Under the pieces are notes generated by a model that saw only the letters and a program-made list of their open reading frames with translations, searched no databases and was not told the origin of the DNA. The translations under genes were made by a program, and so were the position numbers. DNA of 64,000 nt. Origin: Sphagnum compactum (Eukaryota; Bryophyta; Sphagnopsida; Sphagnales). This document shows positions 1-12,949 of the stretch, piece by piece (position 1 is the stretch's first letter; each line of letters begins with the position of its first letter). The stretch spans positions 18,592,304-18,656,303 of the forward strand of contig OZ234496.1 in the NCBI GenBank assembly GCA_965153455.1, given 5' to 3'.

Positions 1-3000
1 GCCAAGTTTTGATGGCTAGTGTTTACAAAAAATGTCTACCCTATTCAAAAATCTCAAACAGGTGAATATGGATGGGAAAAAAATGAAAATAATTTGCCTC
101 GTGGGGAAATCCATGGGGTAACTTTGCATCCTACCAAGAGTGTATTAAACTTTTTGGTATCACTACATGACCATGACTATATTATATTGTCATCTAGGTA
201 GCTATGGCAAAATCATGGAGCATAAGTGCCCCATGTCATGACTATGATGCATTGCTTAGGGTTTAAAGGTGGGTATGGTTTGCACTTCTTGGTTTTTTTT
301 TATTTTTCCATTTTTGTTGCAAATTGAATATGTTGTTGCAAAAATTTTCAATCTTTAAGATTTGGGTGAAGGATGTTGTTTGCAAATTAAGTTTTTTTGT
401 GAACTATTGCATTATCGATTGGTGGGTGTTTATGTAACTTCTCATTTGCTAGAAAGTCAAAGAACAAGGAAAAAAAAAAGGAGTTGATGTTTAGTAGAGA
501 AGAGGATCAAGAAAACAACTCTTAATCACCTTCTCTTTCCCTCTCCCTCCTTTTCTCTTTATGCCATTCTTTTTCTCTACATCAATTCAAGGAGGAATAG
601 TTCTAATACTCAAGTTATTCTTGAAAATCAAGCAACAATAAACATGTGAAGGTGAGTGATGTTGTTAGTGGAATATTTTCATATTCATTTTCTATTTTCC
701 TAAGATAATTTCATTGCTTAGTATGTAAGATTATCCATTATTTCAAATTTATTAACCAAATAAGTAACTAGAACTTTTAAAAAGTGCAATTGTGCAAAAA
801 CATAGTAAAGTATACAAAAAAAGTAAGTGTCTCCATTTTTATCCTATGTCATGCATGTAAACGCAATAAAGTAACAAAAAAATGGATGGAAGTATGGTAG
901 AATACCCTTGGTGCCCTTTATTACATTTGTAAGAATCTACTTTCAAAAGGTTAAGAACAAATAAACTTTAAAAGTAGGCAAAAAAATCCCCATTTACTCC
1001 ATGATAAATTTGTGATTGGGGAATCCTTAACACATCTATCAATGAAACATATTGATACTAGGTAAAGATATGAAGATAATTTTATTCTTAAGGCCCCATA
1101 AAAAAAATATTCTACTTTTTATTTGTTAGAACTTACTTACCACATACTCTACAAAAGTCCACAATGCAAAAATAGATAAAAATAGATTGCAAAATCTACT
1201 TTTAGCCTACTTTTACAATGTGGAGTTTGAAAGTTAATGCACAATAGTGAAAAACTATCTTGTCTTTGATCATTCAAATAAAAATATTCCACATACAAAT
1301 GGTTTCTTATGGATTTTGTTATAATTAATTTTTCTACTTGTCAAGTAGATTTCCAAGGAGATTTAGTTGTCTACTTTACCATGCTTTTGCCCAACTTGAA
1401 TATAAGATATTGCATTGGTTTCCTCCTTGGAAGTTAGTGAGTTGAACAACATAGAAAACATTTGTTTGTCATTGTGAAATTTCCATTGTGAATAGGCATT
1501 TGGATAATCTCTGTTTTGTGCACATGGCAACTACCTACCCAAGTTCAAGTTTACATTGTGCAATAGTAACCAATTCAAGTTCAAGTCCATATTGTGCACG
1601 TGGTAACCAATTTGGGTTCAAGTTTACACCCATGATGAAAAAGGTGAAAAAAGGGCTATGATACAATGTATCACAAATAAAGTTCAACTTCCATTAAAAG
1701 AAAAATTGTCTTTTGCAACTTGTCATATGCAACCAATTGTTAGTTGCATGTGACATGTGTAGTTGCATAAGACAAGTTCTAAAAGAAATTTTTTTTACTA
1801 TTGTTTGTTATGTTTGTTTTAAGTGCATTTGCATATTTATTGATAAGAAATCTGAACTTCTTGATCAATTCTACATTTTTCACAACTTGAATAAAATCAT
1901 GTTGTTGGAACTAACAACTAAGTAAAAGGTAGCAACAAGTTGTGTGATTTCATATAACAATCAAATCAAAAAAAACATTTGTTATTCAAAACAAAGAATT
2001 TTTTTTGATAACATAATTTATTGTAAAATTTTCCTTGTTCCCCACCTATACATTATTTACAATTTGTGAACTTGGTTATTTACTACAAGTTCACAAATGC
2101 ATTGGCAATTTTGAGAGTTTGTTATTTCCTTTGTTTTAGGTCTTTACTGTATCAATGTAATTGGATCTATGTATTAGAGAATTGATACACTATGATCCAT
2201 TATATTCATGTGGAAAAGCTTTGTATGTTCAATGTGTGGCATATATTTTGATTATTTGAATTATGTGAACTTATTTTGAATCCATTATGTTTAAAAACCT
2301 TTTGGTACACTTGCAAAGTTTATAAAACATATTTTGTTATATTAGGTCTAATGTGCAATTTCTTGTACATATTTAAAAAAACTTCTTAACCTTTTTATTC
2401 AATTTCAAAAATTTAAAAATATTCCTCAAAAATGGTGAAGTTAGTAATGTTATACCCTAGAATGTAAAAGTGTAATCAAGTCAAATGAAACCAACCAATT
2501 CAAGAAAAGAAAATGGAAATAACATTCACACATGTGAATAAACATTCATAAACCACATTATGCTTTCATGAGAATTTGAAGGTTTGGATCAAATGAGAAC
2601 ATAACAATATTATACAAAAATTATAGTTGTGGTACATTCAAAAGACATTTGATCATTTAGTACCAGCTCTTAAATTAACCATTCCTTATTCACAACATTT
2701 GATACTAAATCTATGAACCTTTTTTCCCTTTAAATTATTCAATTTGTGAATTCTTTTCCAAAATTTTCTAAGGTTACCATGTAGGTTGAAAAGTTCAATT
2801 TTGGTTGTCCATATTAAAATGTTAGTGTTGCAATGTTACAATGTATTGGTATGAATAAAACATTTGAGAAACACATTATGTAATACATTTGATGAATTTA
2901 AAATATGATATCTATTTTTTTAATTTTAGTATTTTAATGTATCAAGTTATAATGTATCAATGTATCAATTTAGATAATGTAGTATGTTGCACATCAAATT

Positions 3001-3079
3001 ATAGTGTATCATCATAAGTGCAACATTTCAACTTTACAAACTTATTCATCTTGTATTGAATTTGTGGGTGTAGATCTCA
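1..3079. other. AT-rich intergenic DNA, no gene recognised
   Basis: Open frames here are short, AT-biased and resemble no family I know. The only structure I see is a small imperfect palindrome at about 1712-1790, where TTGCAACTTGTC is followed by inverted GCAAC/GTTGC pairs. Degenerate 'aatgtatcaa' motifs recur at 2830-3010. Confidence 0.6.
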
Positions 3080-3790
3080 AACACTTGGCAAATAACAATA
3101 TTGGTTATGGTTGAAAAGTGGTGGGAAACATAGACTATATGTCAATTTTTTGATATGCAGCAATCCATTTGTCATGTGTGGAAAACAAATGGTGATATAT
3201 GGAATGTAGTGTTCACAAATGTGTGAATAGTATTGTTATTTTTTGATACATTGACAATTGTCTTACAATAACCATAGACATAGAAACATGGTAGCCTTTT
3301 TTCCATGGATTTTGAAAAAAAATTCCCACCTTTGCTATGTTTAAGCATGTATGAAAATTTCAATTGAATTTTTTTGGTGTATTAACAAATCCTTAATGTA
3401 TTAAAAAACACACATGGTAAAGGACAATTGGCTACAATTGAAAAGTGGTAAGAAACATAAACTAGGTGTCAAGTTTTTATATGTAGCCATCAATTTGTCA
3501 TGTGTGAAAAAATAATCATAGATGGAATGCATTGGTCACACAATTGTGAGTAGTATATTAATATTTTTTTGATACATTAACAACTATCTTACAATAACCA
3601 TAGACATAGTAACATGGTAGCCCCTTGTCCATGTATTTAAAAAACTTTCCCACCCTTGCTATGTTTAGACATGCATGGTAACTTTCAATTGAAAAAATCC
3701 TTAGTGTATCTACCTAATCCTTAACGTATCAAGAAACATGTGGCATATAACAATTTGAGCCTGACAATTGAAAAGTGGCAAGAAATTATC
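3080..3790 (+). repeat. Tandem repeat, period about 328 bp, 2.2 copies
   Basis: The motif TTGAAAAGTGG followed by 'aaacata' recurs at 3111, 3438 and 3768, giving periods of 327 and 330 bp. Between these anchors the copies share long stretches, including 'ttacaataaccatagacata' and 'catggtagcc'. Copies 1 and 2 are full length and the third is cut off near 3790. A diverged single copy lies on the other strand at 20290-20610, so this is a dispersed family as well as a local tandem array. No coding potential is evident. Confidence 0.75.
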
Positions 3791-4757
3791 AATAGATATT
3801 GCAACTTGTCCAAGGCAACTAAAGGTGTTGTTTGTGATTATATTGGTCTATATTGGTGACTAAAATAGTCGCAAATGACACTTTTAATTGCAAGTTGTTG
3901 CATTATAGATTTGAGACTTTTTGTTGGTTGCAGATTTTTTTCATGAATGTTGTGTGATCGCCAATTTGCTTTTCATTCATAATGCCAAGGTGGTAGCAGT
4001 AGCAACTTAGATCACATTAGATAGTAACCTTAAGTCTACTTTTAAATGTTGGTAGTAACCATGAATGACATGTATCAAAATCCTTCTAATCACCACCAAG
4101 GTAAGCAATCCCATAACCAAAAATAGGCCTACCACTAAACGGCCCCATGGCACAAAATGTAGCTGGTAAATGGGTGCCCATGCCCTTTTGAGTGTTCAAG
4201 ATGACACTTATAATTGAGCAATTGGTTTAGAAAAAAAATTGTTTGGTTTAGGGAAAACTTCCAAACATAATTTTGCATTTGTGTTGGTTCATAAATGTGA
4301 AAGGGTACCATTCAAAAACAATCAAGGGGTTTCATGTGCAAGAGTGTTTGGTAATGGAGTATGAAGTATATCAATTCATTGACTATAAATGATAAGAAAA
4401 TTAAGGCACATATTGAGTTACAACTTTGAGTGTTTGAGTATGGGCATAATTTTGGTCCAAGTTGCAAAACAAATCACCCCATAAGAGCACGATGGTGTTT
4501 GGTTATGCAGTAAATTTGAACAATTCCAACATCAAATTTTAGAAAGAGATTTAGTGGTGGGGGTCATTTCACCCAAGACTAAAAGATACACCAACTATAC
4601 AAAACAACATAATGTTTGGTTATGGAGGACCTTATCTTGGCCTTTAAAGGACATGGAGGTGATCATTAATGGCCAAAACACCTTAATAAGAATACAATGC
4701 AAAAAGAACAATAATGCAATTAAACAACCCCAACTTACTCATATCTTTGGATCCTAC
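3791..4757. other. Intergenic DNA, no gene recognised
   Basis: An AT-rich stretch with a second TTGCAACTTGTC motif at about 3798. No frame with recognisable similarity was seen. Confidence 0.5.
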
Positions 4758-5204
4758 CAACACTACTAGGAAATGCGTCCTAGTTCACAATGGGTTTCAT
4801 TAAATTTTCAAGTGAATTTGGACATTTTTACCTAGAGAAATTGTTTAACCCCCTAGTGAACGGGGACCAGTTGTTACGGACAATGACTTGTTTCACTAGT
4901 ACCTAATGAAACAAGGTTACTTTCAAGTGAAATACAAATTTACTAAACCATTCACTTGCTAGTTAATTAACTAACCATTATGAAAATTAATTAAATTTTA
5001 ATTATTTAATATATAATATTATTGATAATTTTAATTTCATGATTTAGCCTATTATTTATTGACACGTGTCACTACCTACGCTAGGTTAAAAACCTAGCCT
5101 AGGTAGGTAGGTAGGTAGGCCACGTAATCAACCTACGCACCTAACCTAATGATAGGAGAATATTCGGTCAACATGCCATGTTGACCACACACAACACCAC
5201 CCAT

Positions 5205-5272
5205 GAGGTTTGATCCCTTGACTTTTGGAATGGGGGCAAACACCTTTACCATCAAACCACCCCACTTGTTGT
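5205..5272 (-). other. Possible tRNA-like (Pol III box) remnant
   Basis: Read on the minus strand, a TGATGGTAAAGG stretch resembles a Pol III A box. About 30 nt later, GGGATCAAACC resembles a degenerate B box. No convincing cloverleaf can be drawn, so at most this is a decayed SINE head or tRNA relic inside the CACTA element. Confidence 0.2.
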
Positions 5273-5579
5273 GATAATATGTTACATTACATTCTATTTA
5301 TCAAATACTTCATTTTAAACATTACAAAAACATAAACTTTGAAAATTCATATCTTATTGAGATTTTGATCAAATGAAATGATTCGAATTTATTTTTTTAA
5401 AAATTCAATAATGTAGATAATTACATTTATTTTCTTTTGAAAGTTTAAATCATTTGAACAAAAAAAAAATGAATATCATTATTCAATAACATTTCAATGA
5501 CCATTATTTTGAAAAAAAAAATTTAATAAATGGATTTTTTTTGTTAATATAATAATACAACTATGTTAAACTACTTTCT

Positions 5580-7000
5580 ATTATTTTATGACTATTTTTC
5601 ATTAATTTAAATTATTTCACCTTACATTATTTACGGCTATTTATGACTATTCTCAATTACTTTTGGTTATTTTAAGTTATTTTTGACTATTTTAACTTAT
5701 TTCACCTTTAGCTATTTTAAGCTATTGTAAATTTTTTTGGCTATTCTATGTTATTTTTGGCTATTCTAGATTATTTCAATTTAGACTACTTGCATTTATT
5801 ATAAATTACTTTTGGCTATTGAAAATTATTTCACCTTAAGTTATTTTCGTTTATTATAAATTATTTCACCTTAGATTATTTTTGGCAATCCTAAACAATT
5901 ATAATATATGGCTATTGGTTGTTCTTTTATTAGTGCTATTGGTGATTAATGGCTATTGGTACCTATTCTATTTGTGGCTATTAATGTTTTTTAATGGTTA
6001 TTTTATTAATAGTTAGTGGTGGTTATTCTATTAATGGTCATTAGTAGTTATTCTATTGGTGGCTATTCGTAGTTATTTTATTGGTGGCTATTGGTGGCTA
6101 TTATATGAATGGTTACTAGTGGTAATTATATTAATGGCTACTGGTGGCTATTTTATTAATGGCTACTAGTGGCTATTCTATTAATGGATACTAGTGGCTA
6201 TTTTATTAATGGCTACTCGTGGCTATTCTATTAATGGCTACTGGTGGTTATTTTATTAATGGCTACTAGTGGCTATTCTATTAATGGCTACTGGTGGCTA
6301 TTTTATTAATGGCTACTAGTGGCTATTCTATTAATGGCTACTGGTGGCTATTTTATTAATGGTTATTCGTGATTAATGTATTAATCGCTATTGGTGACTA
6401 TTCTATTAATGGCTATTCGTGATTAATCTATTAATGGTTATTATGGCTATTCTATTAATGGTTATTCGTGATTAATCTATTAATGGTTATTGGTGGTTAT
6501 TTTATTAATGGTTATTCGTGATTAATCTATTAATGGCCATTGGTGGCTATTCTATTAATGGTTATTCGTGATTAATCTATTAATGATTATTGGTGGCTAT
6601 TCTATTAATGGTTATTCGTGATTAATCTATTAATGGCTATTGATGGCTATTCTATTAATGGCTATTGGTGGATATTCTATTAATGGATATTGGTGGCTAT
6701 TGTATTAATGGCTATTAGTGATTATTCCGTTGCAAGCCATTGGTGGTTATTGATGGCTATTTTATTAATGGTTGGTTATTGTTTTATAAATTATTATTGG
6801 TTATTATATGTTATATTACAACTATTGGTGATTATTGTATTATAAATTATTTTTTGGTATTCTATGTTATAATATCATAGGTTATTGGTAGTTATTATAT
6901 TGTAGGATATTTAAAATTATTTTTCATAGGTTATTATTTTCTATTCTAAGTTATTTTTATGTTAGGTCATTATATTTTGTTTTAGATTATTGTAAAGTTA
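5580..7000 (+). repeat. Degenerate tandem array, 25-bp and ~50-bp units
   Basis: At 6110-6360 the unit TTAATGGCTACTAGTGGCTA plus five bases (25 bp) alternates ctactagt/ctactggt and ttcta/tttta variants, making a 50-bp higher-order unit. Further right a related unit with 'ggttattcgtgattaatcta' takes over (6360-6640). To the left it decays into 'ttatttttggctatt' repeats. The array fills the interior of the CACTA element. Confidence 0.85.
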
Positions 7001-7529
7001 TTATGCTTAGGATAAAATAATATATAATAACATTAAGTAGAATGACCTTGAATAATTTAAAGTATAACTTGAAATAACATATATTAATTTAAAATAAAAT
7101 AACTTAAGGTATAGCCTAAAGTTAGTTGAATAATTTAATTTTTAATAATTAAAAAGCTTATAATAAACTATTTAAGATACTTTAAGGTAAAATAACATAT
7201 AATAATTTAGGGTACAATAATTTATAATAGCCTATAATAACATAAAATATAAGTTAGAATAACTAAAGTAGCTTAAAATAATATAGGATATATCATAAAG
7301 TAACATAGATAGAATATTTAAAAAAACATAGAAGTAAACCTATTTGCTATAGTAAATTATAATAGTGAATTATGTTAACTAGAAATGAAACATGATGTCT
7401 ACATAGTGATATTATAATAAAATAACTTTCACCAGGTGAAATCAGTAAAATGCAATGAAGTTATTTCATTGTTAAGGTCCCATAGTGATTTAAGCTAGTA
7501 AAGTACACCCCACTTTGGTAGTAGTGCAA

Positions 7530-9120
7530 TAAAGTTTTTTTACAAAGGCAAAAAAAGACCAAGATGGGAACTTTGCATTTCCACCAAAACATCCAAAACA
7601 ATATAAGGGGTCATGAACAAACTAACTATCAAAGGAGCAATTATAGTCTTAAATTGAGCTCTCAAGTATGTCATTCTTACCAACTTGAGGGTCTCAAAGA
7701 ATTTTTATAAATTTGTCTTCCTACATTTAAAGTGAAATTATACAAGCCATAAGTTCTATAACTAAGTCTAAATGTCAAGGCGAAAGCATGGTAAAGTAGA
7801 CCAAAAAATTACCTTGCAACATAAATGGAAAGTGGCCATCAAATAGGCCTTGGTGTATTGAATTTTAAAATACTATTTACTTTAACGGATAATTATATGA
7901 CGTTCTTTGACTTTACTACAAAATATATTTGAAAACCACATGTTTAAAGTAGGTTTGTATATATTTATCAAAATTAAGCAAATGTGACAACCTACAAAGT
8001 AGATTAAAATTCAAACACAAATAGATCAAATACTGAATCTAGTTTATTTTTAAGTCAATGGCATGTTCAATATACCATTGGATTTTGAAATTTTTACAAT
8101 AGAATTAAAATATATTGAATGTTTAATGTAGAAATAGGAATGAGCACAATATTAACATGTTAGTTTCAATCCTACTTGTTACCTACTTAGTTTTTCAAAT
8201 TCTGTATTCAACTCATAAAAACTCAATGGAAGCATGGAGGTTTCCATAATGAGACTTTTAAATAGATTTGAACCTACTTTTTCATGTTTATGTTGAAAAA
8301 TTGTCATATTTAAAATTTGGATTTGGGTGGATGTAATTTTTGGTCCACTTTACCATGCTTGGACCCATCAAACAAATAGTAAAAATAAGGCATGACTTAA
8401 AGTTATGGTAGAAGCAAAGTATTTATAAACACCATAATTAAGTAAAAAACTAAACCTAGTGTTCCAAGAAACATGAATAAATATAAATGTTACAGATGAG
8501 TCAAGATCAAATCAAAAACTATAATTACGGTTGCAAAAATCAAATCTAAAACATGAAGAAAAAAAAAGGTCAAGTATGAAATTAGACCTAGAAATACAAT
8601 ATGAGGGAAATGAAGAGAGGATTGAAAATATAAACAAGATTTACAATGAGAAGTTCAAGCATTTTGTATATTACAGTTGGATCCAACATTATTTAATGCC
8701 CAACTCTACACCTCCTTGGCCAAAGAAAACAAGACGTCAAATAATTCATGTGAATTATTACTTCAATTTTATATTAACAACTTGCACAAACATAAGAGGT
8801 TTCAATTTGATAAAAGAGACTTTGTAGACTTCTACACTTTAGTTTGTTTTAATCTAACACTAAAAGATTGTGCATAACAAACATATCCTGACCTCAATGA
8901 TTTCTTGTATTCGTGGGATTTGTATAGGAAAGAAAAAAACATCTCATTAGTTGGGTCATGATGCACACCACCCACCTATTGGAGGCTTTGGCCTAGCGAA
9001 GGGTTGAACAATAATCATGGGTCCAAATGTCCTTCACAAATGACATTCAAGCATGTTGCACCAACAAGCATTCGAAAAAGAAAATGTCCCACCTCAACCT
9101 ACATCAAAACCAAACCACAA
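7530..9120. other. Intergenic DNA, no gene recognised
   Basis: An AT-rich stretch. Short open frames at 8531-8877 are lysine/asparagine-rich and match nothing I recognise. A stretch at 8938-9100 could be an unrecognised 5' part of the neighbouring decayed transposon, but I cannot support that. Confidence 0.4.
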
Positions 9121-9123
9121 AGG

Positions 9124-10900
9124 ACCATGAGTTAATAAGGTTGCAACAACAACAAAGGTAAAATGGACAAATAAAGTGTTGGAGGAAACCATGGATGTAG
9201 TTGAGAAAGGTATATGTTCATTGAAAGTAGTAGGCAAATTTTGGAACATACTACCCTAATACCTTGGCCAATTTGACACTAATTATATTATTTTCAGAAA
9301 TGTTGAATTTTTAAAAAAAATTCCAAAAAAAAAAATATTGTGAAAAAAAATAAAAATATTCCATTTGTTGAAATGAATTTTTCAAAATTAATTAATTATT
9401 CAACAGACATGTGTTGAAATGGCCAAGGTGCTATAGTAGTGACCTCCCTTTCCGACCATTTGTGCAAGAAAACTAAATCACAAAACATGGGCCAACAAGG
9501 GTTTTGAAAGATGAAGAAGATGCACCAATAGTGACATTGTGTAATAAATGTAACAAATGGAGTTTTACTAAGGTTTTACCTCTTCAAAGATGAGAGATTG
9601 AAAAATGACCATATCAAATTCTATAAAACAAGTACATTTATAGGTTCAAATTCTTTAAGGTGTATCATTAAGGACAAAAAGGACCTAGTCCTTAATGGAG
9701 TCCTTTTTTGTCCTATATTTTGATCCCCATCAATATTAATGAATCAATATGTGCCAAGTATTTTAGAAATACCATATTTTAGACCATTACATTTCTAGAT
9801 TTCATCAATCTCATCTATTTTGTGTTTTTACATGGTCAGATAGGACAATGTAAAGGAGTACAAAAAGGGTGACAATGTGGTAATATTTTGTATTCTTTAA
9901 TTTGGACCTTAATACATGGCTATACAAAAAAAACATGGATGACATGTTTTCTGTTTAAAGAATTCCTTTATTTTCTCAAATGGTTTATTTTAAGTGGGAC
10001 TTTTACAACCAATCATCATTTACTAATCGTAAATGGGCATAGATCCCATGGTACCTTATAATCTATAAAACATGCACAAGGCTTTAGTTTAGATATGATC
10101 ACCTTACCTTCTCACACTTCACATGCACTATAACCATTAAATGTAGCTCGTTATAAACCATTCAAAACAACATTTAGGAAGGAAACTAATGGAGCCATGG
10201 CGAGTAGAAATTATACCAAATTAGACAAACACTTTGACTACACAGGATTAATCACTCATAAAGCAAAACATCAAATTTGGATTTAGGATTTGTGGAATAT
10301 GGCCTTTAAACCCTGAGGCAATGGAACATAAGATTGGCCCTTCAACATATACATAACACCAACAAGTGACAATGAAACAGGTCAACAAGATTGCAATTCA
10401 AATGATGAAGTTGAAGGAAATCAACAATGAGAGGAATGATTTGTTGCAACATAAATATAGTTGGAACTATTCAAGAAATAACACCAATGGATAATTCCAT
10501 GACATCAACAAAAGAACCAACTCAATTTACCATATGGAGATGCATCATAGCCCTGTTGTAAGGCCATTGGAACCAAATGAACCTATAACAAATCCTATTA
10601 GGTTTATAGAAGCTAGTTTGAAGGAATTTTATGAACCTACAATCAACATTGAAAATCTAAATGAGTAATTTGAACATAAATCCAAGATTTTCCTAAAGTG
10701 AACCAATAAATCATGATGGTGTATAACTTGTTGTCCTTGCCCCATTCACTTTATTACCAAACAAACCAAGGGCCAAAAACCACTAGTAGACTACTCAATA
10801 TCACACATTGTAACTTTTGATTAGTAGTACATAGATATTTTATGGAAAAAGGCCATGGATAGGGTAGCAATGAAAGAGATCAAAGAAGTAAAGTGAAAAG
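9124..10900 (+). pseudogene. Decayed pogo/Tigger-like (DDE_1) transposase
   Basis: Fragments in the correct order match the Psq-HTH plus DDE_1 transposase layout. A helix-turn-helix (KWTNKVLEETMDVVEKG, about 9155-9205) comes first. TSLSDHL and GPTRVLKDEEDA (9435-9530) follow, then NGHRSH and DMITLPSHTSHAL (10030-10130), then KPFKTTFRKE, and the tail FRICGIWPLNPEAM after a frameshift (about 10285-10330). The aspartate normally found before GH in the second catalytic block (D-GH) reads as asparagine. In-frame stops and at least two frameshifts break the gene, and a MITE (9259-9431) splits the N-terminal part. The middle of the DDE core (9560-10000) is hardly recognisable. A lysine/arginine-rich tail appears near 10740-10900. 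Terminal repeats were not found, so the element borders are unknown. Confidence 0.8.
9259..9431. mobile_element. Small MITE with TA target duplication inside the transposase
   Basis: The terminal inverted repeats are ATACCTTGGCCAATTTGACA on the left and GCACCTTGGCCATTTCAACA as the reverse complement of the right end. TA flanks both sides (9257-9258 and 9432-9433). The interior is A/T-rich with no coding capacity. A 173-bp length, TIRs and a TA duplication fit a Tc1/mariner-type (Stowaway-like) MITE. It sits between the HTH and the next recognisable transposase block, so it arrived after that gene was in place. Confidence 0.72.
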
Positions 10901-11379
10901 AGAGAGAAGAAAAATAATCTAGGATTGTTGTAGAAATGGTGACTAGGCTTGAAAAAAAAATCATAGATTAATGGAAAAACATTCAAAAATTAACTTCACT
11001 TCAATCTATTAAAACCATGTTTGTTGCAACTTGTCTTATATAAGTAAAAAGTGTCCAATGCAATTAGATTACAACAATTTTTAGTTACATTGGACATATT
11101 TTAGTTGGATTGGACAAGTTGTAATGGATTAATTTTTTCATTGTGTTTTAACCTAAACTATCAATGTTGTGAAAGAAGTTAGCCACTACTTTTGCAACAA
11201 CTTCAGAGTTGGATTTTGGGCACATCCACTAGGGTATACAAGTGTTAACCTACGGTTTATAATATTAGTTTAATGAATAGTTAGGCAATAAGCAAAAGAA
11301 AGGCGAACACAAAGTCATAATCATTTACAAAATAAATTAGGGATATGGAGGGTGGGGGTGGAGGGTCCATGAGCTTTGA
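10901..11379. other. Intergenic DNA with inverted TTGCAACTTGTC motifs
   Basis: No gene seen. At 11029-11127 the motif TTGCAACTTGTC faces its complement (GGACAAGTTGTAA), with 'gtccaatgcaa' and 'ttacattggac' pairs inside, making an imperfect fold-back of about 100 bp. Confidence 0.45.
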
Positions 11380-12025
11380 AAGTCGAACTGCAACAAGAGG
11401 ACCAAGTGCCTTAAGGGTTGAATTGCAAAAAATGGCCAAGAACTACAACTAGATTAAGAATTTTAAAAGTTTACCTATAGCAGGATTAGGAGCTTGAAAA
11501 GTTGAATTGTTGTAATAGGACCAAAAGTTGAAAAAATCAAACTACAATAAAACCAGGAGCTTGATGAATCAAACTACTCCAACAAGATTAGGAGGTTAAA
11601 AGGTCAAACTCAAGCATGACTAAGAGCTTGAAAAATTGAAATGCAACAGGATCATGAACTTGAAAGTTGAACAAGCAAAACAAACAAAAAAAATGAACAA
11701 AAGAACCAATCTTGACTAGAATTTCAAGGTTGAATGAGCAAGAGGACCAGGACCATGAACTTCAAGGTTGAACGAACAAGAGTACCAAAAGGAACAAGTA
11801 AGAGGATTAAGACCAAAAGCTTCAAAGAAGAATGAACAAAAGGACCAAGACCAAGAACGTCAAAGAAGAATGAACAAAAGGACCAATCTACCAAGAGCTT
11901 CAAGGCCGAATGAAAAAAAAAACTAGGAGGAATGAGTAAAAGGACCAAGACTAGGAGTTTTAAGGTCAAACAAACAAGAGGACTAGGAGGAACAACATAA
12001 ACTTGGTGGGTCGAAAACACAAGGA
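11380..12025. repeat. Purine-rich degenerate minisatellite, ~40-bp unit
   Basis: The theme 'aggaccaagacnaagagcttcaaggttgaatgaacaa' recurs irregularly through the interval, with units of about 38-45 bp. Read on the minus strand it gives a hydrophobic open frame (repeated LKLLVLVLL) at 11724-12020, which is a by-product of the repeat rather than a likely protein. Confidence 0.7.
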
Positions 12026-12381
12026 GAAGGAGAAGATAATTTAATATAGTTGCAAGTCAAAGTTTAAAAAGGAATTCTACCACAGTCACAATTCACATGA
12101 AAGAGAAGCCAAGAATGTGAGGGAGAAACTCAAAAAAATAAAGCAAACAAAAAATTATGCCCAAAGTTTGCAGCAATGCCCTTGGGTGGTGAAAATTTAG
12201 GGTTATCTTGTTTAGATCACTCGTGACCGTGAATTCGACAACCCTATTTTTGTGTACATCTTAGCCATTTAATAAAAAATGAACGTTAACATACCATATT
12301 CTATTTAGTTGAAAGCACATTCAATTTGGTGATGAAATGTTTTAAGTTGTTTATGAAGAGTGAAATGTGCGGTTACGAGGA
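12026..12381. other. Short intergenic stretch, nothing recognised
   Basis: This stretch lies between the minisatellite and the copia element. No coding or repeat structure was seen apart from the 5-bp copy ATGAG (12382-12386) next to the LTR. Confidence 0.4.
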
Positions 12382-12386
12382 ATGAG

Positions 12387-12677
12387 TGTAAAATATTAGA
12401 CGCACACCTAATATAATAAATTAGTTTTAACTGGTTGTCTTGAAGTTTTGTGACATGTAATCATTTGTAGTCAATTGATGTTTGGTCACTTGAAAAAGTG
12501 ACACATAGTCACAAACAATAACACTCTATGTTACTAGCAATCAATTTAGATGTAAATAATAGTGATTTATGTTAAGAATGGTGACCCACCAACCTAGCTT
12601 CATGTATACATGTCTTCTATGTTCAATAGTTTTGCACTCTAGAAAAGATGATTAACTTGAAGTAATAAAATTTTGCA
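12387..12677 (+). repeat. 5' LTR of the copia element
   Basis: It starts TGTAAAATATTAG and ends TAAAATTTTGCA. It aligns end to end with the 3' LTR, with the same length. An inverted pair (GGTCACTTGAAAAAGTGAC) lies near the middle. Promoter elements were not resolved. Confidence 0.93.
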
Positions 12678-12690
12678 TGGTATTAGAGCG
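12678..12690 (+). promoter_or_regulatory. Primer binding site, initiator tRNA-Met type
   Basis: TGGTATTAGAGCG follows the 5' LTR directly. It differs little from TGGTATCAGAGC, the usual plant copia primer site complementary to the 3' end of initiator tRNA-Met. Confidence 0.85.
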
Positions 12691-12949
12691 ATCCTCTTTG
12701 GAAGTGATACACTACTTGAGAATTACTTTTTCTTCATTAACTAAAGTAACAATTATTCCTATAGTCATCTAGACCAATGTTTGGTACATTGGAGATCGAC
12801 ATGGGATCACAAAGTTCTATATTAGTAAAATTAGAGTATAGTCTTTAATCTAGACATTCAGAAGAAAGAAAAATGTTGAGGGTGCATAGTTGTACAACAT
12901 CTAACCAAGGAAACTCTACAATTTAGATTGTGAGAATGTTAGATTTAGG

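Larger units (their letters stand above)
4761..7526. mobile_element. Non-autonomous CACTA (En/Spm) transposon, TSD CAA
   Basis: The element starts CACTACTAGGAAATG and ends with the reverse complement of CACTACTACCAAAGTG. It is flanked by the 3-bp direct repeat CAA (4758-4760 and 7527-7529). CACTA ends with a 3-bp target duplication define the CACTA superfamily. Both subterminal regions repeat AGTGAAA/TTTCACT-type motifs (about 4800-4950 and 7420-7480), as expected of transposase binding sites in this group. No transposase frame is present. The centre is a low-complexity array (5580-7000) followed by A-rich DNA (7000-7380) in which the strand bias reverses. At 5090-5120 there is a run of GGTA/AGGT units. 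It must be mobilised in trans if at all. Confidence 0.88.

Noticed and set aside
5580-7000. CRISPR-like regular repeats
   Set aside because: There are no unique spacers between repeats; it is a degenerate tandem array within a CACTA element in a plant genome.
11724-12020. Minus-strand open frame rich in LKLLVLVLL repeats
   Set aside because: It is the direct translation of a degenerate purine-rich minisatellite and has no features of a real membrane protein gene.
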